Of a DNA stretch of 64,000 bases, positions 1 through 8,579 are shown one piece after another (position 1 is the stretch's first letter; the number at the start of each line of letters is the position of its first letter). The notes under the pieces were generated by a model, which was not told the DNA's origin, searched no databases, and saw only the letters and a list, made by a program, of their open reading frames with translations. Source of the DNA: Bifidobacterium breve (GTDB taxonomy: Bacteria; Actinomycetota; Thermoleophilia; Solirubrobacterales; Solirubrobacteraceae); contig CAMCUD010000005.1 in NCBI GenBank assembly GCA_945878865.1, positions 160,966 through 224,965 on the forward strand. The letters are read 5' to 3'. The translations under genes and the position numbers were made by a program.

Positions 1-290
1 ACTACGCCACGTCGAAGGCGGGCGTCATCGGCATGGTGCAGTCCATGGCGCCGGTGCTCGCCAAGAGCGACATCACGATCAACGCGGTCGCGCCGGGCTT
101 CATCGAGACGCAGATGACCGCTGCGATGCCGATCGCCGTGCGCGAGCCCGGCCGGCGCCTGAACTCGATGAACCAGGGCGGCCTGCCGATCGACGTCGCC
201 GAGACGATCGCGTGGTTCGCCAGCTCGGGCTCCACGGGCCTGACCGGCAACGTCGTGCGCGTCTGCGGCCAGATGCTCCTGGGGGCCTGA
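1..290 (+). CDS. Short-chain dehydrogenase/reductase, C-terminal part (cut by window edge)
   Basis: C-terminal 95 residues of an SDR-family oxidoreductase. The first full codon (3-5) is Tyr and the frame reads YATSK, the YxxxK active-site signature, followed by the [11 protein letters not shown] stretch that in classical SDRs packs next to the nicotinamide. The Rossmann half with the glycine-rich cofactor loop lies outside the window. The stop sits three bases before the MaoC start, so the two are almost certainly one transcript. A reductase followed by a hydratase matches consecutive beta-carbon steps on acyl chains, so a FabG-like 3-oxoacyl reductase is the best guess. The substrate cannot be read from this fragment. 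Confidence 0.85.
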   Translation, partial: YATSKAGVIGMVQSMAPVLAKSDITINAVAPGFIETQMTAAMPIAVREPGRRLNSMNQGGLPIDVAETIAWFASSGSTGLTGNVVRVCGQMLLGA

Positions 291-293
291 GCC

Positions 294-1184
294 ATGGCGA
301 CCCGTGAGCTGCAGGGTCCGCCGGGGATCATCCCGCTGTACGCCAAGGCGGCACTCCCGATGATCCCGGGGGCGTCGGCGCTGCCGTTCGTCCCCGGCTC
401 GGGCAAGGACGTGCCGGACCTCGAGCTCGTGCTGCCCGAGGTCACCTTCGATCCCGCGGCGCTGGCGGCGTACAACCGCGTCTGCGGGTTCACCCTGCGC
501 GACGACGTCCCGTCGACGTACATCCACGTGCTCGCGTTCCCGCTGCACATGGCGCTCATGGCCGAGCCGAACTTCCCGTTCGGCGCGGTCGGCCTCGTGC
601 ACGTCAACAACACGATCACCCAGCACCGTCCGGTGAGCGTGAGCGAGACGCTGTCGATCAAGGTCACCGCGTCGAAGCTGCGCCCGCACGCCAAGGGCAA
701 GCAATTCGACATGGTCGCCCAGGCGAAGGCCGGCCGGACGATCGTGTGGGAAGGCGTCTCGACGTACCTGCGCCTCGGCAAGGGCGATCCCTCGGCGAAG
801 AAGCCGAAGGGCGAGGAGCTCGCCGACCCGCCGGTCTCAGCGACCTGGAAGCTCCAGGGCGGCCTGGGCCGCAAGTACGCCGCGGCGTCGGGTGACCGCA
901 ACCCGATCCACCTGTACGACCTGACCGCCAAGCCGCTCGGCTTTAACAAGGCGATCATCCACGGCATGTGGACGAAGGCGCGCTGCCTCGCCGCGCTGGA
1001 GTCCGTGCTGCCCGAGGCCTACAAGGTCGACGTGCAGTTCCGTAAGCCGATCCCGCTGCCGAGCAAGGTGACGTTCGGCGAGGAGATCACGAAGGACGGC
1101 ATACGCTTCGCCGTCAAGAACGCCCGCAAGGGCACGCCCCATCTGGACGGCACCGTCGTCCAGGTGCCCGCGAAGAAGCGCTGA
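294..1184 (+). CDS. MaoC family (double hotdog) enoyl hydratase/dehydratase
   Basis: 296 residues, about twice a single hotdog domain, as in double-hotdog 2-enoyl-CoA hydratases. The second half carries the hydratase-2 motif: Asp201 and His206 in a GDRNPIH context, followed by a GF..AIIHGMW segment. The N-terminal half looks like the non-catalytic hotdog that shapes the acyl-binding tunnel. The family hydrates trans-2-enoyl-CoA or dehydrates (R)-3-hydroxyacyl thioesters in fatty-acid or polyketide-like pathways. It starts three bases after the SDR stop. A 14-bp perfect stem follows at 1195-1228 and separates it from the convergent kinase gene. Chain-length preference is unknown. Confidence 0.88.
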   Translation: MATRELQGPPGIIPLYAKAALPMIPGASALPFVPGSGKDVPDLELVLPEVTFDPAALAAYNRVCGFTLRDDVPSTYIHVLAFPLHMALMAEPNFPFGAVGLVHVNNTITQHRPVSVSETLSIKVTASKLRPHAKGKQFDMVAQAKAGRTIVWEGVSTYLRLGKGDPSAKKPKGEELADPPVSATWKLQGGLGRKYAAASGDRNPIHLYDLTAKPLGFNKAIIHGMWTKARCLAALESVLPEAYKVDVQFRKPIPLPSKVTFGEEITKDGIRFAVKNARKGTPHLDGTVVQVPAKKR

Positions 1185-1194
1185 GCACATGCCG

Positions 1195-1228
1195 CGGTCG
1201 CGGCCGGGTCACGTCCCGGCCGCGACCG
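1195..1228. terminator. Bidirectional terminator-like hairpin
   Basis: Perfect 14-bp GC-rich stem (1195-1208 with 1215-1228) around a 6-base loop, located between the convergent MaoC and histidine-kinase genes. The kinase stop codon lies in the loop. No strong T-tract follows, as is usual in actinobacteria. Confidence 0.65.
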
Positions 1229-2435
1229 TGAGCGTGAAGGTCGAGCCGGCGCCGGGCCGGCTGCGGACCGCCAGGTCCCCGCCGAGAAGGCCGGCGATGC
1301 GCTTGACGAAGGGCAGGCCCAGGCCGGCGCCGCGCGATCCGCCCGTGCACTGAACGCCCGCGACCTGCTCCCACTCGATGAAGATGCGCGTGAGGTCCTC
1401 CGGCGCGATGCCCAGGCCCGTGTCGGTCACCGAGAACGCGACCCGCCCGTCCGCCTCCTCGGCGGCCTTGATGCGGACCTCGCCCTCGTCGGTGAACTTC
1501 AAGGCGTTGCCGACGAGATTCCGCAGCGCCTGCTTGAGGAGGTGCTCGTCGGTCGTCAGGGGGATCGGCGGATCGGGCTGCGCGAACGTCAGGACGACGC
1601 GGTCGTTGCGCCGCAGCAGGTCGTAGGTCTCCTGCAGCTCGGTGAACAGGCCCCCGACATCGACCGGCGCCGGGCGCGCATCGAGGGCGCCCGCGCGATC
1701 GCGGACCGCGGTGAGCTGCGTCTCGACGACGTGGGCGGCATCGCCCACCGAGCGACGTGCCGCCTGCATGCGCTCCACCGCCTGAGCGGGCAGCTCGTCC
1801 TCACCTCGGAGGACCACGTCGAGCATGATCGAGCCGCCCATCAGGCAGTTGCGGACCTCGTGCGCCAGTGTCCCGAGCATCCGCTCGTTGAGCTCGAGCG
1901 CGTCGCGCAGCCGCGAGGTCTGGTCGGCGACGAGCTCCTCGACCTCACTCCACATCCGGACGTTCTCCAGGGCGACCGACGTGGCGTCGGCGAGCGCCTG
2001 CAGCGCGGCGACCTCCTCCGGCTGGGGCACATGCGGCTCAGCCCAGTAGTTGCCGATCGCCCCGATCGGATCGGTCGATCGGATCGGAACCATGGCCAGC
2101 GACGTGACGAACGTGGGCCGGTAGGCCCCCTGGGGGATCCGCTCGTCGGTGTAGATGTCGGGAATCTCGGCGGGCTCGCGGTGACGCATCACCCACCCGC
2201 CGATGCACGTGGCGATCGGGAGGCGCTGGCCCTTCCAGAGCGGCCCGATGGCGTCCTCGTCGACGTAGTGGCAGAACTCCCCGTCCCGGAGGATGACGGT
2301 TGCGCCGTCTGCGCCCGCGAGCCCGCGGGCGGCGGTGCGGACGATCTCCTGCACCTCTCCGGTGGTCTGCGCGGCGGAGAGCCGCCGGACCGCGTCGACG
2401 AGAAGGGTGGAATCCACCACGGCAGGTCTGCGCAT
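1209..2435 (-). CDS. GAF-domain sensor histidine kinase (paralogue A)
   Basis: 408 residues with no predicted membrane segment, so probably cytoplasmic. Order: GAF domain (about 10-160), short coiled coil (160-190), HisKA helix with LAHEVRN (phosphoacceptor His192), then HATPase_c with the N box (Asn306/Asn310), G1 DTG at 338-340 and G2 GAGLGLP at 369-375. It autophosphorylates on His and should pass the phosphate to a response regulator, but none is adjacent. A close paralogue of the same length lies at 7260-8489; both share long identical GAF stretches such as CHYVDEDAIGPLWKGQR. The GAF ligand is unknown. ATG start at 2435; the next gene on this strand starts 90 bases upstream. Confidence 0.9.
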   Translation of the reverse strand: MRRPAVVDSTLLVDAVRRLSAAQTTGEVQEIVRTAARGLAGADGATVILRDGEFCHYVDEDAIGPLWKGQRLPIATCIGGWVMRHREPAEIPDIYTDERIPQGAYRPTFVTSLAMVPIRSTDPIGAIGNYWAEPHVPQPEEVAALQALADATSVALENVRMWSEVEELVADQTSRLRDALELNERMLGTLAHEVRNCLMGGSIMLDVVLRGEDELPAQAVERMQAARRSVGDAAHVVETQLTAVRDRAGALDARPAPVDVGGLFTELQETYDLLRRNDRVVLTFAQPDPPIPLTTDEHLLKQALRNLVGNALKFTDEGEVRIKAAEEADGRVAFSVTDTGLGIAPEDLTRIFIEWEQVAGVQCTGGSRGAGLGLPFVKRIAGLLGGDLAVRSRPGAGSTFTLTVAAGT

Positions 2436-2525
2436 ACCGCGACGTTATGCGGCTCCGGCCGGGAACGCATCCGCGCCAACTGCGTCAGATTGTCCCGATT
2501 TTTCCCCCACCCAGATCTGGGGATC

Positions 2526-3782
2526 TCAGGCGCCGCACGCCTCAGCGGCGGCCAGCAGCATGTCGCGCTCACGCGCGTTCTCGCACAGCTCCGCCGCCCG
2601 CTCGAACGCTGCGCGCGCCTCGTCGCGGCGGTCGAGCTTGAGCAGCAGATCGCCCCGCACCCGCGGCAGCAGGTGATACGCCGCCATGGCCGGGTCGTCT
2701 TCCAGCGCGTCGGCCAGCTCGAGCCCGGCCTCGGGGCCGAAGGCCATCCCCACGGCGACCGCGCGGTTGAGCTCGACGACCGGATTGCCCGTGAGCGCGG
2801 CGAGCCCGTCGTAGAGCGCCACGATCTGCGCCCAGTCGGTCTCCTCCACGCTGCGCGCCCGCGCGTGGCACGCCGCGATCCCCGCCTGCAGCGTGTACGG
2901 CCCGAGCGGCGCGCCGAGCGCCTGCGCGCGCTGCAGCGCAGCGAGGCCGCGCTGCACGAGCAGGCCGTCCCAGCGCGCGCGGTCCTGATCGGCGAGCAGC
3001 ACGGGCTCGCCGCCGGGGCCCACCCGGGCGCGCAGCCGCGACGCCTGGAGCTCCATGAGCGCGAGCAGGCCGTGGACCTCCGGCTCGCGCGGCATGAGCG
3101 CGCCGAGGATCCGCCCGAGGCGCAGCGCGTCGCCGCACAGGTCCGGGCGGGTCCAGTCCTCGCCCGCCGTCGCGCTGTAGCCCTCGTTGAAGACGAGGTA
3201 GATGACCTCGAGCACCGCGCTCAGGCGCTCGGCGAGCTCGGCCTGCCCGGGCACCTCGAAGGGCACGTGCGCCTGCGTGAGCGTGCGCTTGGCGCGCACG
3301 ATCCGCTGGGCGATCGTCCCCTCCGACGCGAGGAACGCGCGCGCGATCTCAGGGGTCGAGAGGCCGCCGACCAGGCGCAGCGTCAGCGCCACGCGCGCGT
3401 CGCGCGACAGCACCGGGTGGCACGTCATGAAGACGAGGCGCAGGACGTCGTCGTCGATCTCGTCGACCTGCGTCGCGAGGTCGGGCTGCTCGAGTTGGTG
3501 GAGCAGCTGCCGGCGCGCGAGCGTCTCCTGCTTGCGCTCCAGCGTGGTCTGCCGGCGCAGCGCGTCGATGCCGCGGCGCTTGGCGGTGGCCATGAGCCAG
3601 GCCCCGGGATTCTCCGGGATGCCGGACGCGGGCCACTGCTCGAGCGCCGCGACGAACGCGTCCTGCGCGAGGTCCTCGGCCACCGCGACGTCGCGGGTCA
3701 GACGGGTCAGCCCGCCGATGAGGCGGGCCGACTCGATCCGCCAGACGGCGTCGATCGTCGCCTGGGTGGCCGGGCCCGTCAT
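2526..3782 (-). CDS. ECF RNA polymerase sigma factor with long C-terminal extension (ECF42-like)
   Basis: 418 residues, about twice a plain ECF sigma. Region 2 is near residues 15-85 (ARLIGGL..., EDLAQDAFVAALEQW) and region 4 has an HTH near 125-180 (GGLSTPEIARAFLASEGTIAQR). It is followed by a roughly 200-residue helical, TPR-like extension of the DUF6596 type (VYLVFNEGY, GDALRLGR). The start is the ATG at 3782, which overlaps the stop of the upstream DGPF gene in an ATGA. A sigma factor with this extension next to a DGPF/YCII gene is the hallmark of the ECF42 group, which lacks an anti-sigma factor. None is seen here. The inducing signal is unknown. Confidence 0.9.
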   Translation of the reverse strand: MTGPATQATIDAVWRIESARLIGGLTRLTRDVAVAEDLAQDAFVAALEQWPASGIPENPGAWLMATAKRRGIDALRRQTTLERKQETLARRQLLHQLEQPDLATQVDEIDDDVLRLVFMTCHPVLSRDARVALTLRLVGGLSTPEIARAFLASEGTIAQRIVRAKRTLTQAHVPFEVPGQAELAERLSAVLEVIYLVFNEGYSATAGEDWTRPDLCGDALRLGRILGALMPREPEVHGLLALMELQASRLRARVGPGGEPVLLADQDRARWDGLLVQRGLAALQRAQALGAPLGPYTLQAGIAACHARARSVEETDWAQIVALYDGLAALTGNPVVELNRAVAVGMAFGPEAGLELADALEDDPAMAAYHLLPRVRGDLLLKLDRRDEARAAFERAAELCENARERDMLLAAAEACGA

Positions 3783-4198
3783 CCGCGCTGCTCGACCTGC
3801 TCGCGCATCTGGTCCTGGCGCTCGCGCAGCTCGGGCGTCATCGCCTCGTCGAACTCCTCGGCGCCGAAGATCTCGCGCAGCTCGATCTCCGTGCCGCCGT
3901 CGAACGGCGCGCGCTTGAGCCACTCGATGGCCTCCTCACGCGACGCGCACTCCCAGATCCAGTAGCCGGAGACGATCTCCTTCGCCTCCGTGAACGGGCC
4001 GTCGATCACGGTCCGCTCCCCGCCGGAGAAGCGGACCCGCGCCCCCCGCGACGTCGGGGCGAGACCGTCGCCGGAGAGCATGACGCCCGCCTTGACGAGC
4101 TCCTCGTTGTACTTCGTCATCTCCTCCAGCAGGTCGGTGCTGGGCATCTCGCCCGCCTCGGACTCGGGGCTGCCGGGGACCAGGACCATGAAACGCAT
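3779..4198 (-). CDS. YCII-related DGPF-domain protein, partner of the ECF sigma factor
   Basis: 139 residues, a ferredoxin-like alpha/beta fold of the YCII family. The eponymous DGPF sits at residues 66-69 (VIDGPFTEAKE), and the N-terminus MRFMVLVPGS is typical. The ATG at 4198 is preceded by a clear GAGGAGG ribosome site, which fixes the start although the frame is open much further upstream. It overlaps the sigma gene by four bases, so the two are translationally coupled. In ECF42 systems DGPF genes are the usual targets and neighbours of the sigma factor. Their biochemical role is not established. Confidence 0.9.
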   Translation of the reverse strand: MRFMVLVPGSPESEAGEMPSTDLLEEMTKYNEELVKAGVMLSGDGLAPTSRGARVRFSGGERTVIDGPFTEAKEIVSGYWIWECASREEAIEWLKRAPFDGGTEIELREIFGAEEFDEAMTPELRERQDQMREQVEQRG

Positions 4199-4375
4199 GT
4201 GGTGCCTCCTCGTGGGATTGGGTGGTTCTACCCGGGCGTCGAACGGGATGCGGCGAAATCGACACGACCGCCGAAAATTCTTCCCGCGTGCATCATCGCC
4301 CGGCCACACCACGCGACGGGCTGGGTGTGGTCCGATGGGTCGGGTCGAACGGTGCGGATCGGAGAGTGTCAGCGC

Positions 4376-5254
4376 ATGCGACGCCTTCTCCTGCTGTGCA
4401 CCGCCGCGTTCCTGCTCGCCGCGCCCGCCGCCGCGGACGCCGCCTATCCCGTCGGGACGAGCTTCCTCCGTGCGCTGACCGACCACTGGAACCACCCGTT
4501 CGTCGCTCCGGCCGGCGCCGACGTGCCGTGCGACCTGACCCCGGCGCATCCGCGCCCGGTCGTCCTCGTCCACGGCACGACCGAATCGCCCGCGGTGAAC
4601 TGGTCGGGCCTCGCCCCCTACCTGGCGAACGAGGGCTTCTGCGTCTTCGCCCCGCGGTACGGGATGCACGCCGGCGTCCCGGCGTTCGGGGACGTGCGTC
4701 GCAGCGCGGGCGAGCTGGCAGCCGCCGTCGATGCCGTGCTGGCGCGGTACCCGGCCGGAACCAAAGTCGACCTCGTCGGCCACAGCCAGGGCGGCATGAT
4801 GCCCCGGTACTACCTGAAGAACCTCGGAGGGACGGCGAAGGTCCACCGGCTCATCGGCATCTCGCCCTCCAGCCACGGCACGACGATCTACGGCCTGTCG
4901 CGCCTCATCGACATGGTCGGCCTGCGCCCCGCCGTCGCGCTCGTGAGCCCGGCGGTCAGCCAGCAGCTCGCGGGGTCGTCCGTGCTCCGACAGCTCAACG
5001 CCGGCGACGAGACGCCGGGCGACGTGCAGTACGACGTGATCGCCTCGAAGTACGACGAGGTCGTCACCCCGTACACGAGCCAGAAGCTCGACGGCGCGTC
5101 GTGGTGGGTCGTCCAGCAGGACTGCTCGGCGGACCTGTCCGAGCACGTCCAGATCAGCTACTCGCCGCGGGTGCTGGCGAAGGTGGCGAACCTGCTCGAC
5201 GGCGGGAGCCGGCCGCTGCCGTGCCGGTACGTCGCGCCGTTCGGGCTGGGTTAG
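4376..5254 (+). CDS. Secreted lipase/esterase (alpha/beta hydrolase, Lipase_2-like)
   Basis: 292 residues with a Sec signal peptide (MRRLLLL core, Ala-rich cleavage region near residue 22). Beta-3/oxyanion motif VVLVHGTTE is at 62-70. The nucleophile elbow GHSQGG puts the catalytic Ser at 137; Asp227 (SKYDEVV) and His257 (SEHVQ) complete a likely triad. Cys residues at 52, 89 and 250 may form a disulfide outside the cell. Closest in character to actinobacterial extracellular triacylglycerol lipases. The start at 4376 was chosen because the signal peptide begins there. Its 3' end overlaps the convergent MarR gene by four bases. Confidence 0.88.
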   Translation: MRRLLLLCTAAFLLAAPAAADAAYPVGTSFLRALTDHWNHPFVAPAGADVPCDLTPAHPRPVVLVHGTTESPAVNWSGLAPYLANEGFCVFAPRYGMHAGVPAFGDVRRSAGELAAAVDAVLARYPAGTKVDLVGHSQGGMMPRYYLKNLGGTAKVHRLIGISPSSHGTTIYGLSRLIDMVGLRPAVALVSPAVSQQLAGSSVLRQLNAGDETPGDVQYDVIASKYDEVVTPYTSQKLDGASWWVVQQDCSADLSEHVQISYSPRVLAKVANLLDGGSRPLPCRYVAPFGLG

Positions 5255-5658
5255 ACGCGGGCGAGGATCTCGCGCAGCGCCGCGAGGTCCTCGGGCGCCA
5301 GCGCCGCAAGGCCGGGCGGGGGCGTGCCGAGCACATCCTCGGCCCGGCGCGCGAGCGCCTGGCCCTTGCGGGTCGCCTCGACGAGCTTCGCGCGACGGTC
5401 GGTCGGGTGCGGCCGGCGGCGGACCAGGCCCTGCGCTTCGAGCTCGTCGACGAGGACCGTGACGTTCGGCCGATCGACGCCCAGAGACTCGGCGAGCTCG
5501 CTCATCGTCATCGGGCGCTTGGCGACACGACGCACCGCTCGCGCGCGGCCGAAGCTCATGCCCGCGGCCTCAGCCACGGCGCGACGGCGCTCGTGGTCGA
5601 GGACGAGGTCGGACATGCGCAGCCAGACGTCGCGTGCGAGATCGGGATCGGCGGCCAT
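5251..5658 (-). CDS. MarR family transcriptional regulator
   Basis: 135 residues. Winged HTH in the middle (MTMSELAESLGVDRPNVTVL about 50-70, then LVRRRPHPTDRRAKLV as recognition wing), flanked by dimerisation helices. It starts 10 bases after the MFS exporter stop on the same strand, so the exporter and regulator form an operon. MarR proteins commonly repress their own operon and the linked efflux pump, with release by a small aromatic ligand. A 13-bp palindrome sits over the exporter's start codon (7118-7130) and is the obvious candidate operator. The ligand is unknown. Confidence 0.88.
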   Translation of the reverse strand: MAADPDLARDVWLRMSDLVLDHERRRAVAEAAGMSFGRARAVRRVAKRPMTMSELAESLGVDRPNVTVLVDELEAQGLVRRRPHPTDRRAKLVEATRKGQALARRAEDVLGTPPPGLAALAPEDLAALREILARV

Positions 5659-5668
5659 CGGGCGCAGC

Positions 5669-7120
5669 CTATGCGGCGAGCGCCTCGGGATTGAGCCGCG
5701 CGGCCGTCCGCTGGGCCGAGGCGGCGGCCCGTGCGCTCGTGGCCACAAGCCCGAGCACCACCACCGCGCCGCCCCACCCGGCGATCAGCCACCACGCCGG
5801 GGCGCTGGCGGCGCCCAGCCCAGCGGCGACGGAGCCGTGGAGTCGCGACGTGACCACCGCCCCGACGATGGCGACCCCGAGGGTCATCCCGACCTGCCGG
5901 GACGTCGTCGCCACGGCGGCCGCGACGCCCGCCTGCGCGCGCGGCATGCCGGAGACCGCCGCGTTGGTCACGGGCGCGTTGACGAGCCCGAACCCGATCC
6001 CGAAGATCACGTACGCCGCCGCCAGCTGCAGCAGCGATGTCGACGCGGACACCCCGAAGAGCAGGACGGGCGCGACAAGCATCGCGGCGCCCGCCCCGAC
6101 GAGCGGCGCGCGCGGCCCGCGCCGTGCCACGAGACGGCCGGAGACCGGGGACATCACCGCGGTCATGACCGCCATCGGCAGCACCGCGAGGCCGGCCTGG
6201 ACGGGTGACAGCCCGCGGACGTCCTGCAGGTACAGGGTGTTGACGAAGAGGAACCCGCCGAACGCGGCGAACGCGACCACGGCGACGACGATCGACGCCG
6301 AGAACGGCGCGGAGCGGAAGAAGCGGAGGTCCAACAGCGGCTCACGCCGCCGCGGCTCGTAGGCCAGCAGCCCCAGGACGGCCACCAGCGCCGCGCCGAG
6401 CACGAGCATGATGAGCGGCGACGACCATCCGCGGACCGGCGCCTCGATGATCCCGAACGTCAACGTCGCCAGAAGGGTGATGACGAGCAGCTGGCCGACC
6501 GGGTCGAAGCGCCGCGGGTGCGGAGCGCGGGACTCCGGGATGACCCGCAGCGTCAGCACGATCGCGGCGATGCCGATGGGGAGGTTCAGCAGGAAGATCG
6601 CCGGCCAGCCGGAGGTGGACACCAGCGCGCCGCCCACGATCGGCCCGAGCGCCATCGACACGCCGAACATTGCGCCCCAGACGCCCACGGCCTGCGCACG
6701 CTCACGCGGGTCGGTGAACGTGTTCGCGATGATCGACATCGCGACGGGGTTGAGCATCGACGCGCCGACCGCCTGCAAGGCGCGAAAGGCGATGAGCATC
6801 TCGACCGTCCGCGCCGCGGCGCACAGCACCGACGCGGCGGAGAACACGATCAGACCGGTCACGAACACGCGCCGCCGACCCCACCGGTCCCCGAGCGAGC
6901 CGCCGAGCATCAGCAGGCTCGCGAGCACCACGGTGTAGGCATCCACCGTCCACTGCAGCCCGGACACCCCCGCGTCGAACTGCGCACCGATCGCCGGCAG
7001 GGCGACGTTCACCGCGGTGATGTCGACGCCGACCATGAGCAGGCTGAGACAGCAGACCATCAGCACCGCGATTCGTCGGCGGCGTTCGTCGTGGCCGGAC
7101 GCAGATGATGATGAGTTCAT
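5669..7120 (-). CDS. MFS drug exporter, 14-TM DHA2 (EmrB/QacA-like)
   Basis: 483 residues, almost wholly hydrophobic, length typical of 14-helix DHA2 transporters. Motif A-like GDRWGRRRVF follows TM2 (about residue 77), and motif C-like GPIVGGAL is near residue 145. The conserved acidic start DITAVNVALP in TM1 is present. It should export hydrophobic drugs or dyes in exchange for protons across the inner membrane. The ATG at 7120 is chosen because the upstream extension has no hydrophobic or conserved content. That ATG is embedded in an AT-rich palindrome. The MarR gene follows 10 bases after the stop. Confidence 0.9.
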   Translation of the reverse strand: MNSSSSASGHDERRRRIAVLMVCCLSLLMVGVDITAVNVALPAIGAQFDAGVSGLQWTVDAYTVVLASLLMLGGSLGDRWGRRRVFVTGLIVFSAASVLCAAARTVEMLIAFRALQAVGASMLNPVAMSIIANTFTDPRERAQAVGVWGAMFGVSMALGPIVGGALVSTSGWPAIFLLNLPIGIAAIVLTLRVIPESRAPHPRRFDPVGQLLVITLLATLTFGIIEAPVRGWSSPLIMLVLGAALVAVLGLLAYEPRRREPLLDLRFFRSAPFSASIVVAVVAFAAFGGFLFVNTLYLQDVRGLSPVQAGLAVLPMAVMTAVMSPVSGRLVARRGPRAPLVGAGAAMLVAPVLLFGVSASTSLLQLAAAYVIFGIGFGLVNAPVTNAAVSGMPRAQAGVAAAVATTSRQVGMTLGVAIVGAVVTSRLHGSVAAGLGAASAPAWWLIAGWGGAVVVLGLVATSARAAASAQRTAARLNPEALAA

Positions 7121-7130
7121 AATGATTATG
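7118..7130. promoter_or_regulatory. Candidate MarR operator overlapping the exporter start codon
   Basis: CATAATGATTATG is a perfect 13-bp palindrome (single central base) in a very AT-poor genome. It includes the exporter's start codon on the minus strand. CATAAT within it also resembles a -10 element, so the transcript may be leaderless. Binding here would block initiation. Assignment to the linked MarR protein is inference from position. Confidence 0.5.
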
Positions 7131-7259
7131 TTTGCATATCTATCTGCGCCCGTCCACCCCGTCGGGACCACGCGGCCGAGCAGGCCAGCGTGCGCCGGAC
7201 CTCCCGCGCCTCCCAGCCGTGCCCGCGGACCCCGCGGGGAAGATCCGGTGTCGAGCCGG

Positions 7260-8489
7260 TTACGCGGCGCGCGAGACCGTCAGCGTGAACGTGGAGCCGA
7301 CGCCCGGCCGGCTCTCGACGGTCAGCTCACCGCCGAGCAGCCCGGCGATCCGCTTGACGAACGGCAGGCCGAGTCCGGCGCCCCGCGGCCGCTCGTGATC
7401 GGCGGTGTGCGCCTGCTCCCACGCCTCGAAGATCCGCGCGAGGTCGTCCTCGGCGATCCCGGTCCCGGTGTCCGTCACGGCGAACGCGGCGCGGCCCTCC
7501 GGCGCCTCGGCGACGGTGACCCGCACTTCGCCCTCGTCCGTGAACTTCAGGGCGTTGCCGATGAGGTTGCGCAGCGCCTGCTTGAGCAGATGCTCGTCGG
7601 TGATGAGCGGAAACGGCGCACTGGGCGCCTCGAAGACGAGCTGGACCCGGTCGTTGCGCCGCAGGACGTCGTACGTGCCTGCCATGTCGTCGAACATCGC
7701 CGCGAGGTCGACGCCACTCGGGCGCGGGATCAGCTCGCCGGCACGATCGCGGACGGCCGTGAGCTGATCCTCGACGATCTGCGCGGCGTCACCGATCGAG
7801 CCGCGGATCGTCGCCAGCCGCTCCCGCGTGGGGTCGTCCATGCCGGCCTCCGGCGCCCTGAGCATGAGATCGAGCAGCATGCCGCTTCCGGCCAGGCAGT
7901 TGCGGACCTCGTGCGCGAGCGTGCCGAGCACGCGGTCCTGGAGGCCGAGCGCCTCGCGCAGCAGCACGGTCTGGTCGGCGACGCGCTCCTCCATCTCGCT
8001 CCACACCCGCACGTTCTCAAGCGCGACGGAGGTCGCGTCGGCGAGCGCCTGGAGCGCCTCGACCTCCTCGGGGCGCGGCTCGTGGCGCGCGCCCCAGTAG
8101 TTGCCGATGGCGCCGATCGGGTCGTCCCGGCGGATCGGGACCATGATGAGCGAGCGCACGAACGTCGGGCGATACGCCCCGTGCGGGATCCGCGGGTCGA
8201 GGTAGATGTCGGAGATCGCCGCCGGTTCGCGGTGCTCCATGACCCAGCCGCTGATGCAGGTGCTCGCGGGGAACCGCTGCCCCTTCCACAGCGGGCCGAT
8301 CGCGTCCTCGTCGACGTAGTGGCAGAAGCCGTCGTCGTTGCGGACGACCGTGGCGCCGTCGGCGCCGACGAGTCCACGCGCGGCCGTCCGAACGATCTCC
8401 TGGACCTCGCCTGTCGTGCGCGCGGCGGAGAGCCGGCGCACCGCGTCCACCAGGAGACCAGAGTCGATCTGCGCTGCCGTCGACACCAC
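7260..8489 (-). CDS. GAF-domain sensor histidine kinase (paralogue B)
   Basis: 409 residues, the same plan as the kinase at 1209-2435: GAF about 10-160, short coiled coil, LAHEVRN with His193, N box LKQALRNLIGNALKF, G1 DTGTG and G2 GAGLGLP. Identity is high through both GAF and catalytic parts, so the two arose by duplication. The most divergent stretches are the HisKA linker (about 200-250) and the loop before G2, which suggests different partners. GTG start at 8489. No response regulator is adjacent. It is divergent from the acyl-CoA dehydrogenase operon, with a 158-base gap between them. Confidence 0.9.
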   Translation of the reverse strand: MVSTAAQIDSGLLVDAVRRLSAARTTGEVQEIVRTAARGLVGADGATVVRNDDGFCHYVDEDAIGPLWKGQRFPASTCISGWVMEHREPAAISDIYLDPRIPHGAYRPTFVRSLIMVPIRRDDPIGAIGNYWGARHEPRPEEVEALQALADATSVALENVRVWSEMEERVADQTVLLREALGLQDRVLGTLAHEVRNCLAGSGMLLDLMLRAPEAGMDDPTRERLATIRGSIGDAAQIVEDQLTAVRDRAGELIPRPSGVDLAAMFDDMAGTYDVLRRNDRVQLVFEAPSAPFPLITDEHLLKQALRNLIGNALKFTDEGEVRVTVAEAPEGRAAFAVTDTGTGIAEDDLARIFEAWEQAHTADHERPRGAGLGLPFVKRIAGLLGGELTVESRPGVGSTFTLTVSRAA

Positions 8490-8579
8490 GGGTGAGGGTA
8501 TCGACCGCAGTGGGAGACGTCGCCATCCCCTCGCCGGATCGAACGTTCGTCGAGACGGTCAACCGTCGCGTCGCGCCGG

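Noticed and set aside
1542..3965. 807-codon plus-strand open frame over the kinase and sigma genes
   Set aside because: It crosses two real minus-strand genes and their gap, lacks motifs and has an Arg/Gly/Leu shadow composition.
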